DNA from: Collybiopsis luxurians FD-317 M1
Lineage: Eukaryota > Basidiomycota > Agaricomycetes > Agaricales > Omphalotaceae
DNA length: 52,027 bases
Assembly (NCBI GenBank): GCA_000827265.1
Contig: KN834868.1
Span: forward strand, 76,749 to 128,775
Direction of reading: 5' to 3'
Shown one piece after another: positions 44,101-52,027 of this stretch (the stretch's first letter is position 1; each line of letters begins with the position of its first letter). Under the pieces are notes generated by a model. It saw only the letters and a program-made list of their open reading frames with translations. It was not told the origin of the DNA and did not search any database. The translations under genes and the position numbers were made by a program.

Positions 44101-45658
44101 CTCCCTTTCCAGTCCTGAAGTAGATGTTAGAAAGTGACTTGTGGATAGCAAATACTCGTACGTGTTCCTTCCATAAGGCTTGCATATCCTGCGGGCGTGT
44201 GAGTTCGTCATAGTTAAAATAACCTCCTGGGCTTACCACGTCAATAATTCGATCATAGGCTCCAGCTTTGAGTGCAGATATGATAAACCGATCATGGTTA
44301 TGAAGGGAATCATCAATAAAACTTTGCATTCGTTTACTCTGCATGTCCATCTTCTGTTCGAATCGTGCCATATTCTTGTCAAGCGCTTCATCCAAGTCCT
44401 CAGAAAATTCTCGTAACAGCTTCGTTCTTGCAGCCTTCAAATCTTTCTGATCGTCTCCCGTCCTGCGTGCATTGATAGCTGTGATACCCTCTCCACTGAT
44501 ATTGATGAGCCTTTGGACGAGCTGATCATCTTGTAAACAAACCTCGGCTCCACCCTGGTTATGTATGAACTCTTTTGCCTCCTTTTCCCTGACCGTTTCA
44601 ACCTTTTGGATGATTTCAGCAAATTTCTCAATCTGAGCAGACATTCTATCAATTTTGGTGTTGGCCACATCTACCCCTATGGCAGTGTGTACGCTCAGAT
44701 TAAATATGAGCTGCTTTCGATATTCGATAAATTTATCACCATAGCCTGTCAGACGATTTTCGTATTTGAAGGATTTTAATGTCTTTGCTGTACAGACGAC
44801 GAATGCAAAGAAAAATTCAGAGCTAGAGTTGGAATAAATAGAAATTGACTTGCCGACAAAGCTCTTCTTCATGTAATGGTCACATGCAGATCCTGCCTTC
44901 TTAATGTCTTCTGCGATATTATTCAATAGAGTAGACATCCTGTTCTCTATCGTGTTCCCTTCATCATCCATGTGATCTGGATCTTTCATGTGACGCAGAC
45001 TGTCATTCAGAAAACTCAGGGAAAAGAAAACCAAATCTATCCTCATGGCGTGAACGTACTCGAATAGGACCATTACTGTATCTTGCATTTGTAACTGGAG
45101 TGCGATGACCTTCTTGTCGTTATTGATCCTTGTGAGATTCACGGTAACCACTAGGGAGAAAGCCTGGCATACAACTAGAACATGAAATGATTGATTCCTC
45201 TCGAAAGAAATTTTCACCAGAAAGGACATACTCCCAATGAAAGGATGAAGTTGACTGAGTGACTGGAGGCCCTGCACAATAATCGGACAATACTCAGTAA
45301 ATGTTGAGATTGTTTCTTCGACTAGGTTGGAGTTGCCGCTGCTAAGTTTTTCCAAACTGGACGCAGCGGCGACAAAAGCAGACTGGTTGCTATTGTAAAA
45401 TGAATTTATCTTTTCATATGCTGCCTGGGAGCTTGTAAACGCATCAGTAACGTTCTCGGCTATATTCGTAAACGTAAAGTTCAGATTCGTCGCGAGAGTG
45501 GAGCTAATACTAAGGGACATACTTAAAGTATCTGCTCTCGTTTGCGACTTGGACAGTGCATTTCTCTGAAACTTTGCATTAATATCTGAAGCTTGATGAA
45601 TGGACTGCTGAAGTTCATCGTTGCGGTTGAATCCGTTGACAACAGAGGACCTAGACAT
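41109..45658 (-). CDS. Large EF-hand / ZZ-type zinc finger protein (12 exons, 1310 aa)
   Basis: From ATG 45658 the exons run 45658-45232, 45174-44854, 44787-44162, 44114-43810, 43766-43717, 43652-43544, 43488-43239, 43182-43026, 42974-42913, 42856-41910, 41838-41432 and 41380-41109. They close into one open frame. The second intron has a GC donor (G|GCAAGT). The N-terminal 500 residues are helical (LHPFIGIVCQAFSLVV, NNDKKVIALQLQMQD, CDHYMKKSF). An EF-hand loop DDDGTGFISIKE follows, then a Trp-rich central part, then a beta-rich barrel-like part (SGYWAGHFWIEG). Two Cys-rich ZZ-like modules end it: CDSCDRVITRSRFICLIC...CLNC and CCCCREE...CWVCLSC...CDAC...HEHKHHLI. A Ca2+-responsive scaffold role is only inferred; the architecture recurs in agaricomycetes. 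Confidence 0.8.
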
Positions 45659-48498
45659 GATGTTTAGAAGACGAAACCTGTTATACGCAAAAATTCAGCC
45701 ATGCCTAGTGTTGAGATATGAAATGGTACACACCTTTGCCCATGAAAATGGAATGAGACCGCAGTACTATACTCATCCTCTAGCTAAGTATGAATTTAAA
45801 CGCACAGAACCTTGACCTATTGTTAAATGATCAAGCGTCTGTTCATAGGCACATCGCCTTGAACTGCCCCGGCCAGTGCCTTGATGTTGGTCATTGAATC
45901 GGTTTATGAAAGATTCCGTTATCACAACTTTCTTATAGGAGTGGAGAACCACAAGCTGAAGGCAATCGTTTGGTTAATAGCAGCTGCTGCACAGTAAGTA
46001 CAAGACTTAAGTATTGGGGAGACTTCAGGTTATTGCGTAAAGAATTAAACTTGCATCTTACTCCAATTCTGTCGAAGGGCAGATACACCTGTGAAAATCG
46101 CGGATCTTAGCCGTAGTTGAACATTCAAAAATAACTTACCGCGGATCGCCCAAGGGAACCTAAAATTCGAATACAAGACCAATTTAACATCAATGAATGC
46201 TTGAATTACCTGTGACCTTGAAGGGGTTATTGGCTGCTTAAAGCCATTGTTCTTAGACTAAGTATTGTGGCAGCTGGATAGCGGCAAAAACTGCAACAGC
46301 TTGCAGCTTGATCCTGCTTGCTGAATTTACCTGATGAATTTTGGCGGGATATAAGCTCCCACAGCTGATTAGACTATTCTTGAACAACTACAACACCGTT
46401 CTGAAGTGATTTTCTCTCAGGCTTCATACTGTAAACTCTGGGAAATTTCTCACAACAGAGCATTGGCAATTTACAAACCGTATGGATTCTGACATGCAAA
46501 TATGTAGAGCTATAGCTCATGTGAATGTGTAAGGGGATCAGAACTTTGGATCATAATACATACAGCAGTGATCCAGGATTCCCGGTCCTGACTCTTGAGA
46601 ATATGACAATCAGTAAACTGTCCAACGATTCTTCACCTATTGCATTCTGGATGCCAAACAAAGAGACTCTCCTTCTTCGACATGTGTCTGCCGGTATGAG
46701 CAGTAAGGCTCCAATATATTGATATTATTTACCTATTTAATACAATGTTACCTATTAAAATCCTGTATCCTAAAACATGACGCATTTTAGATGCCCACTT
46801 GATTTGTAATAATTATCTAATATTTACTAGTCGCTCTTTGGCGATGTTGCAAGTGCAATGTGTGAGGGGTGAGCCGAAGGCTTATCCTGAACGGATTTGA
46901 TATTAACCCCCAGCCATCGCGATAGCGACGGTTGCAAGTCGAAGGCACAGATTTTGCATAATAGGTTATTCTCCTATTCAAAACATAACTGTACCATTTT
47001 ATTCAATTTTACAGTCACATGTCACAAGGCCCAAAAATGTTGAAAAAAAATTAGCCTGTCACAGATCACTTTGACATTTATCCAATTCATTTTTTGGTCA
47101 TTTTTTGGCTTAATTATTTGAAAAAAATTTCCAGTGCATTAATACCAGCACAGGGTGTACTGCACATTAGGGAAGCAAACAACAGTCTAGTGGCTGCAGC
47201 AGATCTTACTTAAGTCTTCAATTGTATATAGGTGCTGCTTAATGAGATGTGAAATTTCATTGATGTCACAGGTCTCAATGAGCAATATCGAGCCCACAGC
47301 TTTGTCAATCAGGTCACAGGTCATAAGCTGTGTTGAATTGAATGAAATGGTACAGTAGGTTTACCTTAAGGTTTAGGGAGAGGGAAATGTATCAATATAT
47401 ATGGATGATTTCAATCTCTATCCTGAATGTTATGGATGTCTTGAAAGGAGTTGAGTGTGAGCTTTGAGAAAGTATATTCTCCTGGCCGCGTTTGTTCATT
47501 CATTGCTTTCAGTGTTGCCCTGATTTATATGGCACAGTGGTAATGTGTGTGTGTTCTATAACACAGCTAATTGCTGTTCCTTTCATGCCATCCACATTGA
47601 TCTTTGCCAGTATTTGCAACACTTGACTACAGCTGAAAATAATGGGTGATACAGAGGAAAGCAGAGTGCTGTGGAGAACAGATAAAGTGCATTGAATAGG
47701 AAAAGGGGAGTGTTGACAAAAGAGCTATCCGTTAACTGCTGTCCTTTTATGTATTTATGTAGCACAAGGAGGATTCATGCCACATCTTCACCACAAAAAC
47801 CTCTTTAGCTCTGTTAAACCAGCCCAGCCATTTAAGTCATTCTGATGAAATTCTTGTTTAACTGGTTAAACATACAGAAGTTAATAAAAGCAAAATAAAA
47901 GCGAGGATTAGCATACATATCTCAAGTAGATAATCTAGATAAACCACAGCCTAGAGTAGTTAAACCATGGTTAAACTACACTAGACTTCATGCAGTTTTC
48001 AAATTGTGGACAGTCTACGATGGGGCTCTGCCTCAATTATATCCTCAGCCCTAACCCTAACCCACCCTAACCTCTAACCAACCTCCTTGGGCCTTTGGCA
48101 ATGTTTCAGAAAGTGCTTACCCTAATGAGAGGTGCCTTCAACATTGCTAAATCAAGTATTTAATGAGGGAAACTTTCTGCAGACTGTCTACAATCAAGAA
48201 GTGTTTGTCATTTGATGCCATCTAGGCTGAATTAAGGAGTGAAATGCTTACAGTATCCCTGTGACAGCAACAATTACCTAAAAAAGGTTTAACCATAGAA
48301 TATCTGTGATACTTATTTTTTGCAGTTAAACCAAGATCTCATGGTAATGAACTTTTAAGCATTAACAGAGCTTTTCATATTTTATCTTTGTCATAGCTGA
48401 GTCAAGCATTTGTGGAATTTGAATTGATGAAAATATCACGGAACTACTGTTAGTTGTGTTATAAGCCATCCAGAAGAGTTCTAGGGCAGCAAGTGCAA
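45659..48498. other. Long intergenic region with scattered repeats
   Basis: No gene was supported. Words of the type GGTTAAAC/GTTTAACC recur between about 47810 and 48330, including the palindrome TTAAACCATGGTTTAA-like core near 47960, which suggests a decayed miniature element. A short telomere-like run lies at 48048-48079. Confidence 0.4.
48048..48079. repeat. Short interstitial telomere-like repeat
   Basis: CCCTAACCCTAACCC is followed by ACCCTAACCTCTAACC, that is, two perfect and three imperfect copies of the fungal telomere unit CCCTAA. It is too short to be a telomere. Confidence 0.6.
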
Positions 48499-48885
48499 TT
48501 GACAAACTAAGTTCCTATGTAAGTACATGCAACCTCAGAACAACGGAGAAGTTCTCTCTGTTACCTAAGTTCCTATGTAAGTACATGCAACTATAGGTAA
48601 CAGTAAGTAAGTAAATGAATATAGTAAAATGAATATATAGAGATGTACCCTCAGAACAATGGAGAAGTTCTGAGGGCCAAGTATTTTCTGTCCGGCTATA
48701 TAGCTAAAGGGCTAAAGGAGTAGGAAGAAGAGAACATAAATAAGCTGTGAAATGCTATGCATAAATACCCACATGGAAGCTAAATCATACACCTACATCC
48801 ATATCCTATACCTGGATGCTACAGGACACCATGCACCCATATGCGCCCACATGACCACTAAGCACACTACATGTCAGATCCAACA
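48499..48885 (-). mobile_element. 3' LTR of the copia element
   Basis: On the minus strand the pol frame ends next to a purine tract (ACACCAGGGGGAG) that is followed at 48885 by TGTTGGATCTGACATG, the usual start of an LTR. Near the other end, GTTCCTATGTAAGTACATGCAA occurs twice on the plus strand (48511-48532 and 48569-48590). The LTR also holds the hairpin CCCTCAGAAC...GTTCTGAGGG. The outer end near 48499 is an estimate. Confidence 0.65.
48650..48682. other. LTR hairpin CCCTCAGAAC...GTTCTGAGGG
   Basis: A perfect 10-bp inverted repeat with a nine-base loop lies in the transcribed part of the LTR. A related hairpin (CCCTCAGGAC...GTTCTGAGGG) occurs in the second LTR near 51868-51897. Its conservation suggests a structural role in the element RNA. 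Confidence 0.6.
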
Positions 48886-51640
48886 CTCCCCCTGGTGTCC
48901 TGATACCACCAGTCCAGGCCCAGAGCAGAGACTATACAGTGATGCTTGTCTTTAGGCAGAGATTTTGTCATTATATCTGCAAGATTCTGAGAGCTGGCAA
49001 TGGGGTGAACTGCAATGCTACAATCTGCAGCAGCATCGCATAGGAAATGATAACGGATGTTGATATGCTTCGAGAGTGCATGTGCCTTGTTCATTTTGGA
49101 CAAGCTGACTGCTCCTAGATTATTGCAAAACACATCCAAGGGATCCTCATCCAATCTTAGTCGAACTTCGTCCAACCAACTGCGAACCCATAAGGCCTGT
49201 TGTACACCTCGAGACAAGGAAATATACTCCAATTCTGTTGAGGACAGAGCCACACTGTCTTGATGTTTTGAGGACCAGGCAATGGGAGAACCATTGAGAA
49301 GGAAGATATAGCCTGACATGGACTTGCACATGGCCTTGTCTCCAGCCCAGTCAGCATCGACATAACCAATAGGTTTGATTCAGTCAGAGGTCCCAGGGCA
49401 ATAGACTATACTGTAGTGAATCATTGTATAGATATAGCAGCAGAGCTTGATCAGCAGCTCCCAATGACGACGAGTGGGAGAGTTTTGGACAGTGGAAAGA
49501 ACTGAGCATGCAAAGACAATGTTGGGATGGGTACTACTTGCACCCCACCAACAACATCCAAGGATACCCCTATATGGTTTCCCTTCCATAAATTCCACAT
49601 CCTTGGGCATACATTCCTCATCCGGTGAGAGTGAGAAGTTTGGAGGAAGTGATGTGTAGATAGGGAGGAGCAAGCTGATGATGTCAAAGTAGCGGAAGGC
49701 ATTGTGGAAGAATGGGGCTTGCAAAATAGCGATAGAACCATTGGGTAGGTGTTCGATAGTAAGTCTGACTAGGAAGTTTTTATCCTTAACATCTTTCAAG
49801 TCCCAGATGCTAAATCCATGGACTACATCATTGGCTTCAGGATCAGAGGTGGAGGCACTAAAAATGTTGTCAGTATGGACTGAAGCAATAGAGAAGTTAC
49901 CAGATTGGGGATCATGATGGAAATGAATGCACAGGTCAGTGCATGAAGACTTGAATCCTAGCTTTTGGAACTGGTCTTCAAGTTCTTTGTACCAGATATG
50001 CCCAGCCTGGGATATACCATAAAGGGGTTTGCGCATGAGGCAGACTTTATCTTCCTCCCCCTCTTTGGTAGAACTGACAGGCTGGTGCATATATACTGGG
50101 GGTTCTTTGGGCAGGTTAATGTTAAGGTATGCAGCTGAGAAATCCCATTGATGGGAACAAAGATGTTTAAATGTGCATATTGCAATAAGAAGTTGTACTG
50201 ATTCAAATTGAGCCACCATTGACCAACTTTTCTTCAAGTCCACACCTGGAATTTGCATGTCACTGCGAGCAACATACACCCACATTCCATTCATGATGCG
50301 AGCACCCACAGGACAATCAACCAATGTCCAGCAACTGCACTTGACCAGGGAACTAAATTTGGCCTTCATAGGAGGGAGCCAGTTGTCAGGATTCTTCATG
50401 GCATTGGAATAGGATTTAGGGATTCTAATATCCCCTCCCCCTTTGATCATACTGGCCAGGGCAATAACATTCACCCATTCCTCAGTGTCCTCCCTTGCCC
50501 TACATTCATCCTCCATGTAAGCTTGAGAGCGCAGCATTGATGCCAAAGGATTCCAGAGGCGGGAAGAGCAACAAAGCTCAGGCTCAGGTGTAATGTTGGA
50601 GTGCAACAAGCCAGGAGCAGGAGGGTCCACAGGTTCAACAAGTTGAGTTTCTCCATTAGTCGAAGAAGGAGCAGACTCAAGCTGGACTGCTGGATCCAGT
50701 CCAATGTCGAGATCATCTTCAAATCTAGATTCCACAACCTCCATAGTCCTCCTCACACCTTCCTCAAATTCAACATCGTGAACAGGATATACTCCTTGTC
50801 GCTTCCCATCCTAGATACGATACCCCCAGCGTCCAATGTAACCAACAAGACAGCCTTCCCAGGATTGTCACCTGAGTTTCCCATTCAACCTGTCAAGATC
50901 TGTCACCCATACCTTACATCCCCACCGGCATAAATGTGACACATTGACTTTTCCCCTCTGCACCTTGTACCATTTTTCCCAAGGAACCATACCCGGATGG
51001 CAGCTGGTCGGAATCATTCCATGAATATAGCAGTACGCATTTGCTGCTTCTGCCCAGAATCGGTGGTCCAAACCCAAGTCTTCCAACATAGTGCGAACCC
51101 CCTCAATCACTGTCCTATTTGCATGCTCCACCTGCCCATTTGCAGCTGAAGATAACTTTGGTACCTTTTCTATGAGGACACCTCGACCAGCGCACCATTT
51201 GTCAAATAAACGATTGTCAAATTCACAGCCCATATCAATCTGAAATACACAAATACGGCACCCTGTCTGTCGCTCCGCCATCACAGTAAATTCTTGCACC
51301 AAACAGAGAATAGTGGCGGCCTCTTTGTTGGAGGTGAAATAAGGGAATGGTATACCAGTGCCGTCGTCGCAGGCAAGCAACCTGTAATATGCTCCTCCCA
51401 AGCTTTTTGTATGTGAGCGTCCCCATAAATCAAGACTGACTTGATCCAAAGGCTCCAAAGATGGAATCACAACCTCATCAAAGGGGCAGCATTTGGTCTT
51501 AGCAAATAAACATACTTCGCACTTTCCACATACAGAGAAGTTGGAAACCTCAAGCCCTTCAATGATCTTGCATTTTGCCATGATGCAAATCATGTTAATG
51601 TCCGCATGGCCGAACGAGTGTGCCACATAGATAGTGAGCA
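48867..51640 (-). pseudogene. Copia pol pseudogene (integrase, RT, RNase H)
   Basis: From the 5' end: FGHADINMICIMAKC and CGKCEVCLFAKTKCCPF (pre-integrase zinc module), DLWGRSHTK, FQIDMGCEFDN and AANGQVEHANRT (integrase catalytic Asp, Asp, Glu region), WTLVDCPVGARIM, VCLMRKPLYGISQAGH and SVHTDNIFSAS (reverse transcriptase; the usual YVDD motif reads VHTD), then YVDADWAGDKA, SSTELEYISLS and ADIMTKSLPKDKHH (RNase H). Stops follow NGKLR (TGA near 50868), WGYRI (TAG near 50813) and GTSD (TGA near 49382). A one-base loss lies before FGHAD. Two of the stops would be CGA without a C-to-T change. Confidence 0.88.
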
Positions 51641-51652
51641 TGGCTTGGAACG
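48867..51652 (-). mobile_element. Ty1/copia retrotransposon, gag-less and decayed
   Basis: The minus strand carries, in copia order, the end of the GAG-pre-integrase domain, integrase, reverse transcriptase and RNase H, followed by a polypurine tract and the 3' LTR. Gag and protease are missing because the opposite-strand LTR of a related element begins at about 51653. The coding region has at least three stops and one frameshift, so it is not autonomous. Confidence 0.88.
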
Positions 51653-52027
51653 ATGTTAGATCAGGGTCTTCGGACGTGTAGACGCGTCGTATCACATGGT
51701 CATGTCGGTGTCCTGAGGAATGGGATCCTTGGATTCAGGATTAGCCTCCGTGCGGATATCTTTGCACAGTCGTTTCATAAGTATGGTTCCGTGTTTCTAT
51801 TTTCCCTTCTATCTATTTTTCCTATCTATCCAAATATATATATAACATACGATTATTGTTTCTGCCCTCAGGACTTCTCCTACGTTCTGAGGGTATGTAT
51901 TTCTTCATTCATATATTTTCCTATATACTCACGTATCTATAGTTATCGTGTACTAACGTAGAACTATAGGTAATTAAAGGAGGACTTCTCCTACGTTCTG
52001 AGGTTATCGTGTACTAACGTAGAACTA
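51653..52027 (+). mobile_element. LTR of a second, related element in opposite orientation
   Basis: From TGTTAGATCAGG on the plus strand, the sequence follows the layout of the minus-strand LTR at 48499-48885: a similar start, a GGTCATGT word, a hairpin CCCTCAGGAC...GTTCTGAGGG and then a repeated GTGTACTAACGTAGAACTA block. The LTR runs off the window. Its direction is opposite to that of the interrupted copia element. Confidence 0.6.
51943..52027 (+). repeat. 61-bp direct repeat inside the second LTR
   Basis: TTATCGTGTACTAACGTAGA plus the next four bases (ACTA) occurs at 51943-51966 and again at 52004-52027, separated by a copy of the hairpin arm GGACTTCTCCTACGTTCTGA. The first LTR has the corresponding pair of repeats with a 58-bp period. 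Confidence 0.75.

Noticed and set aside
1..52027. CRISPR arrays, bacterial operons, ribosome-binding sites or prophage
   Set aside because: Spliced genes, a tRNA intron and fungal retrotransposons show eukaryotic nuclear DNA. No regularly spaced repeat array was seen.

Overview
The window looks like genomic DNA of a basidiomycete, most likely an agaricomycete. The evidence is many short (about 45-70 nt) GT-AG introns, fungal protein families (NIPA-type Mg transporter, NACHT-WD40 STAND receptor, OTT_1508-like deaminase, EF-hand/ZZ protein), Ty3/gypsy and Ty1/copia retrotransposons, and an intron-bearing tRNA-Gly. No species is claimed. All gene models were spliced by eye from the sequence; reading-frame closure across every intron is the main support for those called intact.

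Region 1 (about 366-8490) is a mosaic of broken pieces of housekeeping genes: a COG8 fragment, a 5'-truncated clathrin light chain, a second COG8 fragment duplicated from the first, the C-terminus of a PIP 5-kinase, the middle of DNA topoisomerase II with a CIAO1 fragment embedded in it on the opposite strand, and part of the adenylate cyclase leucine-rich repeat domain. Most pieces keep introns, so they were copied as DNA, and several carry stops of the CGA-to-TGA kind. Region 2 (8771-10714) is an intact OTT_1508-like deaminase gene. Region 3 (about 10834-13514) is the 3' half of a decayed Ty3/gypsy element. Region 4 (about 13580-16830) holds a possible small secreted-protein relic and a decayed NIPA gene. 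Region 5 (17822-21176) is an intact seven-exon NACHT-WD40 NLR-like gene, followed by about 5.5 kb with no convincing gene but with an orphan copia primer-binding site. Region 6 (26699-29499) is an intact 13-exon NIPA gene, followed by tRNA-Gly(GCC). Region 7 (31348-36447) holds two intact divergent paralogues of a multi-pass membrane protein, with a relic of the NIPA upstream region between them. Region 8 (37264-45658) has a four-exon conserved-looking orphan gene and a 12-exon gene for a 1310-residue protein with an EF hand and two ZZ-like zinc fingers. Region 9 (about 48500-52027) is a decayed copia element cut by the LTR of a related element in the opposite orientation.

The intact genes do not form a pathway. 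Three of them (NLR-like receptor, deaminase, EF-hand/ZZ protein) belong to families that expand in fungal accessory regions. The NLR and the EF-hand/ZZ protein both appear to start with an alpha-helical region of the HeLo/MLKL-like type; this is inferred from pattern only. With the gene-fragment mosaic, the transposons and the repeated C-to-T nonsense changes, the window reads as a fast-evolving, repeat-rich accessory compartment.
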